A DNA stretch of 64,000 nt from Nocardioides sp. Root122 (lineage in GTDB: Bacteria > Actinomycetota > Actinomycetes > Propionibacteriales > Nocardioidaceae): assembly GCF_001425025.1 (NCBI RefSeq), contig NZ_LMDE01000009.1, forward strand, positions 201,357-265,356, given 5' to 3'. A program made the translations under genes and the position numbers. Shown here piece after piece: positions 54,453 to 62,445 of this stretch. Below the pieces are notes generated by a model. The model worked only from the letters and a program-made list of their open reading frames with translations. It ran no database searches and had not been told where the DNA came from. Position 1 is the stretch's first letter. Every line of letters begins with the position of its first letter.

Positions 54453-55945
54453 TCTTGTCTGTCCTGATCCTGCTGCCGCTGGTCGGCGCGCTCGTCACGG
54501 CCTTCGTGCCCGGCGGCCTCGCCCGCACCGTCGGCCTCGGCTTCTCCGGGGCGACCCTGGTCGCCGGCGTGGTCGCCGCGACGCAGTACGACGCCGGCGA
54601 CGGCATGCAGCTCACCGAGACCCACACCTGGATCGAGTCCCTGGGCGTCCACTACGCCCTCGGCGTCGACGGGCTGGGCCTGCTGATGGTGCTGCTCACG
54701 GTCGTGCTCGTGCCGATCGTGCTGCTGGCCGGCTGGCGTGAGTCCGAGGCCGTGGGCAACGGCGGAGCCCGTGCGTTCTTCGCCTGGACGCTGGCGCTCG
54801 AGGCGATGTCGCTGGCGGTCTTCACCGCGACCGACGTGCTGCTGTTCTACGTCGTGTTCGAGGCCACGCTCATCCCTGCGTACTTCCTCATCGGTGGCTT
54901 CGGTCGCGCCGGTCGAGGGCGCGCGGCCACCAAGTTCCTGATCTACCAGCTCGCCGGTGGACTGGTGATGCTCGCGTCGGTGATCGGCCTCTACGTCGTC
55001 TCCGCCGACGCCGGCACGCCGAGCTTCCTGCTCAGCGACCTGGCCGCGATCGACATCGACCCGATCACCCAGCGCTGGCTGTTCCTCGGCTTCTTCATCG
55101 CCTTCGCGATCAAGGCGCCGATGTTCCCGGTGCACACCTGGCTGGCCGACACGACCGAGAAGGCGACCACCGGCACGTCCGTGCTGCTGGTCTGCATCCT
55201 CGACAAGATCGGCACCTTCGGCATGCTGCGGTTCTGCCTCGGCCTGCTGCCCGACGCCTCGCAGTGGGCGACGCCGGTCGTGGTGGTGCTCGCGCTGATC
55301 TCGATCATCTACGGCGCGCTCGTCGCGATCGGCCAGGACGACGTGCTGCGCCTGATCGGTCTGACCTCGCTGTCCCACTTCGGCTTCATCGTGCTGGGCA
55401 TCTTCGTGTTCAGCCCCACCGGTGGCACCGGGGCGATCCTCTACATGGTCAACCACGGCATCGCGACCGCGCTGATGTTCCTGGTCGCCGGGTTCCTCAT
55501 CAACCGCACCGGGACGGCGTCGATCCGCGCGATGGGCGGTGTCGAGAAGACCGCGCCGGTCCTGGCGGGCTTCTTCCTCGTCGCCGGACTGGCGGCCTGC
55601 GGCCTGCCCGGCCTGTCGCCGTTCGTCTCCGAGCTGATGGTCATCGTCGCCGCGTTCGACCACCACTGGCTGGTCGGCTCGGTCGCGGTCCTGGCCATCG
55701 TCCTGGCCGCGTTCTACGCGCTCTGGATGTACCAGCGCACCATGACCGGCCCCGACCGGACGGGTGTGGTCCCGGTGGCCGACCTCGACCGTCGTGAGGT
55801 CGGCATCATCGCGCCGCTGGCGCTCGCACTCGTGCTGTTCGGCTTCTTCCCGTCGCCGCTGCTCGACGTCATCAATCCCGTCGTCCACGACACCCTCGTG
55901 GGTGTGGGCATCGGCCAGGAGGCCAAGGAGGCTGGTCACCAGTGA
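54449..55945 (+). CDS. nuoM: NADH-quinone oxidoreductase subunit M
   Basis: A 498-residue antiporter-like subunit with about 14 helices. Characteristic parts are [18 protein letters not shown] (channel Glu), [21 protein letters not shown] (Lys and His) and [17 protein letters not shown]. It pumps protons with NuoL and NuoN. Both ends overlap their neighbours by 4 bp. Confidence 0.95.
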   Translation: MILSVLILLPLVGALVTAFVPGGLARTVGLGFSGATLVAGVVAATQYDAGDGMQLTETHTWIESLGVHYALGVDGLGLLMVLLTVVLVPIVLLAGWRESEAVGNGGARAFFAWTLALEAMSLAVFTATDVLLFYVVFEATLIPAYFLIGGFGRAGRGRAATKFLIYQLAGGLVMLASVIGLYVVSADAGTPSFLLSDLAAIDIDPITQRWLFLGFFIAFAIKAPMFPVHTWLADTTEKATTGTSVLLVCILDKIGTFGMLRFCLGLLPDASQWATPVVVVLALISIIYGALVAIGQDDVLRLIGLTSLSHFGFIVLGIFVFSPTGGTGAILYMVNHGIATALMFLVAGFLINRTGTASIRAMGGVEKTAPVLAGFFLVAGLAACGLPGLSPFVSELMVIVAAFDHHWLVGSVAVLAIVLAAFYALWMYQRTMTGPDRTGVVPVADLDRREVGIIAPLALALVLFGFFPSPLLDVINPVVHDTLVGVGIGQEAKEAGHQ

Positions 55946-57534
55946 CCGAGTTCGTGAAGCCCAGCGTCGAGTACTTCGAGCTCTGGCCGCTCCTCGCCGT
56001 CTTCGGCGTGGCCTGCCTCGGCGTCGTCGTCGAGGCGTTCGCCCCCCGGGCGGTGCGCTACACCGCCCAGGTGGTGCTGGCCCTCGGTGGCCTCGTGGCC
56101 GCCCTGGTCGGTGTGGTCCTGGTCGCCCAGGACGTGAAGTCGTACGACGACGGGGCCGCGCGCGGCATCCTGGCGGTCGGCGGCACGATCGCCGTCGACG
56201 GGCCCAGCCTGTTCATCTGGGGCCTCGTGCTCGCGCTGGCCATCGCCGGCGTGCTGCTCTTCGCGGAGCGCCACCTCGACGGCGGCGTCTCGGCGTTCGC
56301 CGGGCAGGCCGCCGCGGTGCCCGGGACCGACGCGGAGACCGCGTCCATCGCGGCCAACCGCGAGCACACCGAGGTCTACCCGCTGATGATGTTCGCGGTC
56401 TTCGGCATGATGCTCTTCCCGGCCGCCAACGACCTGCTGACCATGTTCGTCGGCCTCGAGGTCCTCTCGCTCCCGCTCTACCTGCTGAGCGGGCTCGCGC
56501 GCCGTCGCCGCCTGCTGAGCCAGGAGGCGGCGCTGAAGTACTTCCTGCTCGGCGCGTTCTCGTCCGGCTTCTTCCTCTACGGCGCGGCGCTGCTCTACGG
56601 CTTCGCCGGCTCGATGGACTTCGCCGCGATCAACGAGGCCGTGCGCAACGACGTCGGCAGCTCCACCATGCTGCTGATCGGCACCGGCCTGCTCTCGGTG
56701 GGCCTGCTGTTCAAGGTCGGCGCGGTGCCCTTCCAGGCCTGGACCCCCGACGTCTACCAGGGCGCGCCCACTCCGGTCACCGCGTTCATGGCCGCCGGCA
56801 CCAAGGTCGCCGCGTTCGGCGCGATCATGCGCCTGTTCTACGTCGCCCTCGGCGCCGACCGCTGGTCCTGGCAGCCGATGTTGTGGATCATCGCCGTCCT
56901 CTCGATGTTCGTCGGGGCAGCGCTGGCGATCACCCAGACCGACATCAAGCGCCTGCTGGCGTACTCCTCGGTCGCCCACACCGGCTTCATCCTCACCGGC
57001 GTCCTCGGCCTGCAGGCGTCCAACGACCTCGCGGTCGGCGAGATCTCCTCGCTGCAGGCGGTGCTCTTCTACCTCACCACCTACGGCTTCGCCACGATCG
57101 GCGCCTTCGCCGTGGTCAGCCTGGTGCGCGACAGCGGTGGCGAGACCACCGCCATCGACCGCTGGGCCGGGCTCGGCAAGGAGTCGCCCGTGGTGGCGGC
57201 CGTGTTCGCCTTCTTCCTCCTGGCGATGGCGGGCATCCCGCTCACGTCCGGCTTCGTCGGCAAGCTGGCGGTCTTCTCGGTCGCGCTCGCGGCGGGCGCC
57301 TGGCCGGTCGTGGTGGCCGCGGTCCTGGCGAGCATCATCGCTGCCTACCTCTACGTCCGGGTCATCAAGGTCATGTACTTCGACGAGCCGGTCGGCGACG
57401 GCCCGAGCGTCGCGTACCCGTCCGTCCTGACGGCCACGACGATCGCCGTCGGCGCGGCCGTGACGCTGGTCCTCGGCGTGCTGCCGGGCCCGGTGCTCGA
57501 CCTGGCGGCGGTTGCTGGAGAATTCATCAGGTGA
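55942..57534 (+). CDS. nuoN: NADH-quinone oxidoreductase subunit N
   Basis: A 530-residue antiporter-like subunit. FVGLEVLSLPLYLLSGLARR carries the channel Glu, LLFKVGAVPFQAWTPDVYQGAPTP the Lys, and QTDIKRLLAYSSVAHTGFIL the later conserved block. It is the last nuo gene; its stop overlaps the GTG of the polyprenyl synthase gene, placing that enzyme in the operon. Confidence 0.95.
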   Translation: MTEFVKPSVEYFELWPLLAVFGVACLGVVVEAFAPRAVRYTAQVVLALGGLVAALVGVVLVAQDVKSYDDGAARGILAVGGTIAVDGPSLFIWGLVLALAIAGVLLFAERHLDGGVSAFAGQAAAVPGTDAETASIAANREHTEVYPLMMFAVFGMMLFPAANDLLTMFVGLEVLSLPLYLLSGLARRRRLLSQEAALKYFLLGAFSSGFFLYGAALLYGFAGSMDFAAINEAVRNDVGSSTMLLIGTGLLSVGLLFKVGAVPFQAWTPDVYQGAPTPVTAFMAAGTKVAAFGAIMRLFYVALGADRWSWQPMLWIIAVLSMFVGAALAITQTDIKRLLAYSSVAHTGFILTGVLGLQASNDLAVGEISSLQAVLFYLTTYGFATIGAFAVVSLVRDSGGETTAIDRWAGLGKESPVVAAVFAFFLLAMAGIPLTSGFVGKLAVFSVALAAGAWPVVVAAVLASIIAAYLYVRVIKVMYFDEPVGDGPSVAYPSVLTATTIAVGAAVTLVLGVLPGPVLDLAAVAGEFIR

Positions 57535-58532
57535 GCGACGCTTCGTCCCTGGCCCTGCCTGTCGTCGACCCCGAGCTCGAGGCTCGGCTCGTCGAGCGGT
57601 TGGCGCGCGTGGAGGAGCTGCTGGTCGGCCACTGCCAGGGACGTACGCCCTACGTCTCGCGCGCCGCGGCGCACCTCATGGCAGCCGGTGGCAAGCGGTT
57701 CCGCCCGCTGCTGGTGCTGCTGGCGGCGGAGACCGGCACCCACCCGGAGGCCGAGGAGGTGCACACCGCGGCCTGCGTCGTGGAGCTCACCCACGTGGCC
57801 TCGCTCTACCACGACGACGTCATGGACGAGGCCGCGCTGCGGCGCGGGGCCGACACGGCCAACGCCCGCTGGGACAACCACGTCGCGATCCTCACCGGCG
57901 ACTTCCTGTTCGGCCGCTCCTCCGAGCTGACCGCCGACCTCGGGCCCGAGGCGGTCAAGATCCAGGCGCAGACCTTCACGCGCCTCGTCGAGGGCCAGAT
58001 CCTCGAGACCGTGACGCCGGAGGCGGGGGACGACCCGCTCCAGCACTACCTCGAGGTCGTCGCCGGCAAGACCGGCTCGCTGATCGCCACCTCGGCCCGC
58101 TACGGCGCGATGTTCGGTGGCGCGCGGCCCGAGGTCGTGGAGGCGCTGCGCGCCTACGGCGAGATCGTCGGCTCGGCCTTCCAGCTCTCCGACGACATCC
58201 TCGACATCGCCTCGGAGTCCGACACCTCGGGCAAGACCCCGGGCACCGACCTGCGCGAGGGCGTGCCCACGCTCCCGGTCCTGATGGCTCAGGCCTCGAC
58301 CGACCCGGCCGACGCCCGCCTGCTCGAGCTCCTCGGCCGCCCGCTCACCGACGACGACCTCCACGCCGAGGCCCTCGAGCTGTTGCGGCGCCACCCGGCC
58401 ATGGACCGGGCCCGCGACTACGTCCTCGGCCAGGCCACCCAGGCCAAGAAGCTCCTCGAGGTCCTCGATCCCGGCCCGGTCCGCACGGCCCTGGAGTCCT
58501 TCGCCGACATCGTCGCCACCCGCTCCGCCTGA
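57531..58532 (+). CDS. Polyprenyl diphosphate synthase (probable menaquinone side-chain synthase)
   Basis: A 333-residue trans-prenyltransferase elongating a prenyl diphosphate with isopentenyl diphosphate. First Asp-rich motif: SLYHDDVMDEAALRRG; second: QLSDDILDIASES; also GGKRFRPLLVLLAA and GKTGSLIATSARYG. No aromatic residue precedes the first motif at the short-chain position, which fits a long chain. Overlap with nuoN (GTGA) and the men genes nearby point to the menaquinone tail; position matches GrcC1 (Rv0562) from memory. Confidence 0.9.
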   Translation: MSDASSLALPVVDPELEARLVERLARVEELLVGHCQGRTPYVSRAAAHLMAAGGKRFRPLLVLLAAETGTHPEAEEVHTAACVVELTHVASLYHDDVMDEAALRRGADTANARWDNHVAILTGDFLFGRSSELTADLGPEAVKIQAQTFTRLVEGQILETVTPEAGDDPLQHYLEVVAGKTGSLIATSARYGAMFGGARPEVVEALRAYGEIVGSAFQLSDDILDIASESDTSGKTPGTDLREGVPTLPVLMAQASTDPADARLLELLGRPLTDDDLHAEALELLRRHPAMDRARDYVLGQATQAKKLLEVLDPGPVRTALESFADIVATRSA

Positions 58533-58540
58533 CCCCTGGC

Positions 58541-58655
58541 GGTAGTCCCCTACGTTCTGCACCGAGACGCGGGGTAGTCCCCTACGTTCTGCACCGAGAC
58601 GCGGGGTAGTCCCCTACGTTCTGCACCGAGACGCGGGGTAGTCCCCTACGTTCTG
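58541..58655. repeat. Direct array of a 32-bp repeat (three full copies and one partial)
   Basis: Copies start at 58541, 58573, 58605 and 58637 with an exact 32-bp period; the last is cut after the 19-bp core GGTAGTCCCCTACGTTCTG. Full units are identical. The core holds a small inverted repeat, GTAG-TCCC-CTAC. No unique spacers separate copies. The same core occurs twice in reverse orientation at 59814-59832 and 59846-59864. Confidence 0.92.
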
Positions 58656-58658
58656 GAC

Positions 58659-58745
58659 GGACCAGAGAGCGTCCACAGCGGCGCTTCCGCGCCCGTGGAC
58701 GCCACGTATGTGGAGAGCGGGCGGCACGACGCGCTCTCTGAGTCC
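58659..58745. other. Foldable region just before the nuclease-like gene
   Basis: Arms 58659-58671 (GGACCAGAGAGCG) and 58732-58745 pair over 13 bp with one bulged A. Inside are two further stems: GTCCAC/GTGGAC (58671-58676 with 58695-58700) and CCAC-GTAT-GTGG (58702-58713). An alternative small hairpin TCTGG-ACGGA-CCAGA (58652-58666) competes with the outer stem. It ends 11 nt before the ATG, so as RNA it could control translation; as DNA it could extrude as a branched structure. Confidence 0.5.
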
Positions 58746-58756
58746 AGCCTGCGTGG

Positions 58757-59809
58757 ATGGACAGAGACCGGACGCATGCGCTCCCCACCCGCCCGGGGCT
58801 GGTCTGGCCCGTACGCCGCGACCCGACAGGTCGCCGCGGTCCGAAAGGGCGGCAGACGCGCGACGGTTCGTGGCGTCGTACGAGCCGGGGGTTGTACGTC
58901 CCCGCCCATGTCGAGCCGACCGTGGACCAGCGCATCGTGGAAGCCGGCGCGGTGCTCCCGGCGTACGGCGGCGTGACCGGCTGGGCCGCGCTGGCGTGGT
59001 CCGGCGGGACGTGGTTCCACGGTCGCGGTCCGGACGGCACCCCGGTGCCCGTTCCTCTGGCGATCGGGAGCTCGCGCATCCGCCCACAGAGCGGGATCCA
59101 GGTCACGTCGGAGACGCTCGGCATGGGCGACCTCGAGGTCGTCGACGGCCTCGCGGTCACGTCGCTCCTCTGGGCGCTCGCCTGGGAGCTGCGCCACGCC
59201 TCCGACGCACGCCGGGCCGTGGCGATCGCCGACATGGCGGCGTACTCCGACCTGGTGTCGCGCGCCGAGCTCGAGCGGTGGGCGGCTGCGATGCTGCCGC
59301 AGACGGGTGTCGACAAGGTGCGCGCCGCGGTCGAGCACATGGACGAGAACTCGTGGTCGTGGCAGGAGACCGCATTGCGGCTGGTGTGGGTGCTGGACGC
59401 CGGCCTCGACCGGCCCTTGTGCAACGCGGCGATCTTCGACAGGTTCGGGCAGCACCTGGCGACCTGTGACCTCCTGGACGTGGAGACGGGGCTCGCCATC
59501 GAGTACAACGGCCATGTCCATGACGGGCGGCCCCGTGCCGACCTGGACCGGCAGCGCACCACGTTGCTCGAGGCGCACGGCATCACCATGATCACGGTCG
59601 TCGAGGCCAACATGCAGGACCGCGGCGCCCTGGCCGAGATGCTGTACGACGCCCGCGAAGAGGCGCGTCGCGTCGGGCCTTCCGTCCGACCGTGGACCCT
59701 CGACCAGCCGTCGTGGTGGGTTCCGACCGAGACGGTGGCCGACCGCCGCGCACTCTCCACCCAGCAGCGCGCGCGACTCCTGGCGCACCGCACGGGCGAC
59801 GCGGCCTGA
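58757..59809 (+). CDS. PD-(D/E)XK nuclease-fold-like protein (AbiEi/DUF559-like) within a repeat-bracketed unit
   Basis: A 350-residue protein I recognise only loosely. The N-terminal part (about 30-70: WRRTSRGLYVPAHV) resembles the small winged domain found at the front of AbiEi/DUF559-type proteins. The C-terminal part (about 245-300: LLDVETGLAIEYNGHVHD, then DLDRQRTTLLEAHGITMITV) resembles Vsr/DUF559 nuclease folds, with Glu in IEYNG, a His, and a D-x2-R pattern. No transposase motif is seen. There is no Shine-Dalgarno; a foldable leader precedes the ATG. Inverted copies of a 23-bp sequence lie on either side (58637-58659 and 59810-59832). Confidence 0.7.
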   Translation: MDRDRTHALPTRPGLVWPVRRDPTGRRGPKGRQTRDGSWRRTSRGLYVPAHVEPTVDQRIVEAGAVLPAYGGVTGWAALAWSGGTWFHGRGPDGTPVPVPLAIGSSRIRPQSGIQVTSETLGMGDLEVVDGLAVTSLLWALAWELRHASDARRAVAIADMAAYSDLVSRAELERWAAAMLPQTGVDKVRAAVEHMDENSWSWQETALRLVWVLDAGLDRPLCNAAIFDRFGQHLATCDLLDVETGLAIEYNGHVHDGRPRADLDRQRTTLLEAHGITMITVVEANMQDRGALAEMLYDAREEARRVGPSVRPWTLDQPSWWVPTETVADRRALSTQQRARLLAHRTGDAA

Positions 59810-59864
59810 CGTCCAGAACGTAGGGGACTACCCGGCGTCGGCGTTCAGAACGTAGGGGACTACC
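59810..59864. repeat. Two inverted copies of the repeat core downstream of the nuclease-like gene
   Basis: The reverse complement of the 19-bp core lies at 59814-59832 and 59846-59864. The first copy matches the last upstream copy over 23 bp (59810-59832 against 58637-59 at 58637-58659), starting at the base after the stop codon. Together with the upstream array this forms terminal inverted repeats around 58637-59832. Confidence 0.9.
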
Positions 59865-59877
59865 CGGGAGGGCGGGG

Positions 59878-60786
59878 TCAGGCGGCGCTGGCGTGGGCCA
59901 CGAGGCGCAGCTGGCGGCGGCGGTGGTTGAGCGCCTCGACCGTGAAGAGGGCAAGGGCGACCCAGACGAGGCCGAAGCCGATCCAGCGGCTCGCGGGCAT
60001 GTCCTCGTGGAAGACGGCGATGCCGAGGGCGAACTGGATCGTCGGCGCGAGGTACTGGAGCAGGCCGAGGGAGACCATCGAGACCCGGATCGCGGCCGCG
60101 CCGAAGAGCATCAGGGGGACGGCGGTGACGATGCCGGTGGTCGTGAAGAGCAGCGCGTGCCCGACGCCCTCGGTGCCGAACGTGGACTCGCCGGTCGCGA
60201 CCAGCCACAGGACGTAGGCCCCGGCGACCGGCGCCAGCAGCATGGTCTCGAACGTGATGCTCTCCACCGCGCCGACCCCCGCCTGCTTCTTGAGCAGGCC
60301 GTAGGTGCCGAAGGAGAAGGCCAGCAGGAGCGCGATCCAGGGGGGCCGTCCGTAGTCGGCGGTGAGCACCACCACGGCGACGAGGGCGATGCCCATCGCC
60401 ACCCACTGCAGTCGGCGCAGCCGCTCGCCGAGGACGAGCACGCCCATGAGGACGGTGACGAGCGGGTTGATGAAGTAGCCGAGCGAGGTCTCGACCACGC
60501 GACCGTTGTTGACGCCCCAGATGTAGCCACCCCAGTTGAAGGTGATGACCACGGCTGCGGCGCTGATGAGCAGGAGCCGGCGGCGGTTGCGCAGCAGTGC
60601 CTGCAGCTGGCCCACGCGGCGCCACAGCACGAGCACCAGCACCATGGTCACGAGGGACCAGACGATGCGGTGGGCGAGGATCTCGACGGCTCCGGCCGGC
60701 TCGAGCAGTCGCCAGTAGAGCGGGAAGGTGCCCCAGAGGACGTAGGCCAGGGCGCCCAGGATCAGTCCACGACGGCTATCTGGCAC
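59878..60786 (-). CDS. rarD: RarD-type EamA-family permease
   Basis: A 302-residue drug/metabolite transporter with about ten helices: AYVLWGTFPLYWRLLEPAGA, HRIVWSLVTMVLVLVLWRR, NWGGYIWGVNNGRVVETSLG and YFINPLVTVLMGVLVLGERL are the RarD signature segments. RarD was named from chloramphenicol sensitivity; its normal substrate is unknown. The GTG start lies 6 nt after TAGACT on the minus strand (leaderless). It is divergent from the small secreted protein gene, 99 bp apart. Confidence 0.87.
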   Translation of the reverse strand: MPDSRRGLILGALAYVLWGTFPLYWRLLEPAGAVEILAHRIVWSLVTMVLVLVLWRRVGQLQALLRNRRRLLLISAAAVVITFNWGGYIWGVNNGRVVETSLGYFINPLVTVLMGVLVLGERLRRLQWVAMGIALVAVVVLTADYGRPPWIALLLAFSFGTYGLLKKQAGVGAVESITFETMLLAPVAGAYVLWLVATGESTFGTEGVGHALLFTTTGIVTAVPLMLFGAAAIRVSMVSLGLLQYLAPTIQFALGIAVFHEDMPASRWIGFGLVWVALALFTVEALNHRRRQLRLVAHASAA

Positions 60787-60885
60787 TCGCGAAGTCTAGG
60801 GGTGGGTCGTCGCCTACGATGGGCCTGGTCCCGACGCCGGGACCACGGTCAGAACTGATCGATGAATCTCGAGGGGGAGTTCCAC

Positions 60886-61296
60886 ATGCGGATGTTCCGC
60901 GCCGTCCTGGCAGCACTCGTCACTGCTCTGCTCGTCACCGGCGCGCTGAGCGTCAGCGCCAGCGCCGGGTCGTCGGTCAAGCGCATCATCGACGAGGAGC
61001 CGCCCCGCGACCACCAGGTCAGCTACAACGCCTTCAAGCTCAAGGGCGTCGTCACCGAGCCCCAGGTCGACGGCACCGTCCTTCCCTACGCCAACCAGAA
61101 GGTGAAGATCCTCAAGAAGGCGTGCGGCTCCTGCAAGTGGAAGACCGTGAAGAAGGTCAAGACCAACGACAACGGCGTCTTCAAGACCCGCATCTTCGCC
61201 CCCGAGAAGGGCCGCTGGAAGTGGCGCTCCAAGGTCGACCACTCCAACGGCTACGGCAACACCAAGGGCACCGTCTGGACCCTGTACTTCGACTGA
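60886..61296 (+). CDS. Small secreted protein of unknown function
   Basis: A 136-residue exported protein. The signal peptide is about residues 1-28 (MRMFRAVLAALVTALLVTGA, cut near VSASA|GS). The mature part looks like one beta-sandwich: FKLKGVVTEPQ, NQKVKILKKACGSCKWKTVKK with a CxxC pair, NGVFKTRIFAPEKGRWKWR, and a C-terminal VWTLYFD. Related Lys-rich Ig-like modules occur in wall proteins such as the N-terminal part of the GH16 protein here. GAGGGGGAG precedes ATG 60886; ATG 60862 would place that site inside the gene. A -10-like TACGAT lies at 60815-60820. Confidence 0.7.
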   Translation: MRMFRAVLAALVTALLVTGALSVSASAGSSVKRIIDEEPPRDHQVSYNAFKLKGVVTEPQVDGTVLPYANQKVKILKKACGSCKWKTVKKVKTNDNGVFKTRIFAPEKGRWKWRSKVDHSNGYGNTKGTVWTLYFD

Positions 61297-61335
61297 GCCC
61301 GCAGGGCGACCGCTGACCCCGAGGTCAGCCGGTCG

Positions 61336-62445
61336 TCAGCCGACGGTCCAGGTGTCGCCACCGCTGATCAGCGCAGCCAGTCGGGCAGCGCGGTCGGCGG
61401 TGTCGTCATTTCCGGAGGCGTCACCGGTGGCCACCGCCACCTGCTGGCGAGCCGCGTCGTCGTACGTCGTGCGCTCGACCTGCCGGAAGATGCCGATCGG
61501 CGAGGTGTTGAGGTAGCCGGAGTCGGTGAGCCGCGAGATCGCGAACGCCGTCGTCGGCTCGGGGTTGTGCGCGTCGTGGACCAAGATGTCAGCCGCGTCC
61601 ACGTCGGCCGTCTCGACCACCTTCACGCCGCCCGTCGCCTCGTCGTGCACCAGCGCCTTGGCGCCGTCCACACCGAAGGTGATCGGCTCGCCCTGGACGA
61701 GCGGGATGATCGCGTCGGCCTTGGTCTCAGGCGACTTGATCGCGTCGAACGCCCCGTCGTTGAAGATCGGGCAGTTCTGGTAGATCTCCACCAGGGACGT
61801 GCCGCGGTGGGCGGCGGCCGCCGCCAGCACCGAGGTGAGGTGCTTGCGGTCGGAGTCGATGGTGCGCGCCACGAAGGTGCCCTCCGCGCCCAGGGCCAGC
61901 GACACCGGGTTGAACGGGTGGTCCAGCGAGCCCATCGGGGTGGACTTGGTGACCTTGCCCGTCTCCGAGGTCGGGGAGTACTGGCCCTTGGTGAGGCCGT
62001 AGATCCGGTTGTTGAACAGCAGGATCGTCATGTTGACGTTGCGGCGCAGCGCGTGGATGAGGTGGTTGCCGCCGATCGACAGCGCGTCGCCGTCACCGGT
62101 GACCACCCACACCGAGAGGTCCTCGCGGGCCGTGGCGATGCCGGTCGCGATCGTCGGCGCACGGCCGTGGATCGAGTGCATGCCGTAGGTGTCGAGGTAG
62201 TAGGGGAAGCGCGAGGAGCAGCCGATCCCGGAGATGAACACGATGTTCTCGCGCCGCAGCCCGAGGTCGGGCAGGAAGGACTGCACGGCCTTGAGCACGG
62301 CGTAGTCACCGCAGCCGGGGCACCAGCGCACCTCCTGGTCGGAGGTGAAGTCCTTGCCGGTCTGGGGCTCGTCGGTGGCGGGCACGCTCTCCGTGCCGGA
62401 GCGGAACGACGGGATTCCTAGCTCGGTCAGTGGCTGGGTGGTCAT
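61336..62445 (-). CDS. 2-oxoacid:ferredoxin oxidoreductase, beta subunit (KorB-like)
   Basis: A 369-residue ThDP-binding subunit. RWCPGCGDYAVL gives cluster/ThDP-site Cys residues, FISGIGCSSRFPYYLDTYGMH the substrate side, and VVTGDGDALSIGGNHLIHAL with LLFNNRIYGLTKGQYSPTS the ThDP-Mg motif (GDGD ... NN). With the alpha subunit it decarboxylates 2-oxoglutarate to succinyl-CoA and reduces ferredoxin, as for mycobacterial KorAB; pyruvate is possible. It overlaps the alpha-subunit gene by one base (TGATG). Confidence 0.9.
   Translation of the reverse strand: MTTQPLTELGIPSFRSGTESVPATDEPQTGKDFTSDQEVRWCPGCGDYAVLKAVQSFLPDLGLRRENIVFISGIGCSSRFPYYLDTYGMHSIHGRAPTIATGIATAREDLSVWVVTGDGDALSIGGNHLIHALRRNVNMTILLFNNRIYGLTKGQYSPTSETGKVTKSTPMGSLDHPFNPVSLALGAEGTFVARTIDSDRKHLTSVLAAAAAHRGTSLVEIYQNCPIFNDGAFDAIKSPETKADAIIPLVQGEPITFGVDGAKALVHDEATGGVKVVETADVDAADILVHDAHNPEPTTAFAISRLTDSGYLNTSPIGIFRQVERTTYDDAARQQVAVATGDASGNDDTADRAARLAALISGGDTWTVG

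Noticed and set aside
58541-58655. Possible CRISPR array (32-bp direct repeats)
   Set aside because: The copies are contiguous with no unique spacers, only three and a half units exist, and no cas genes are near. Inverted copies on the other side of the gene fit a dispersed repeat.
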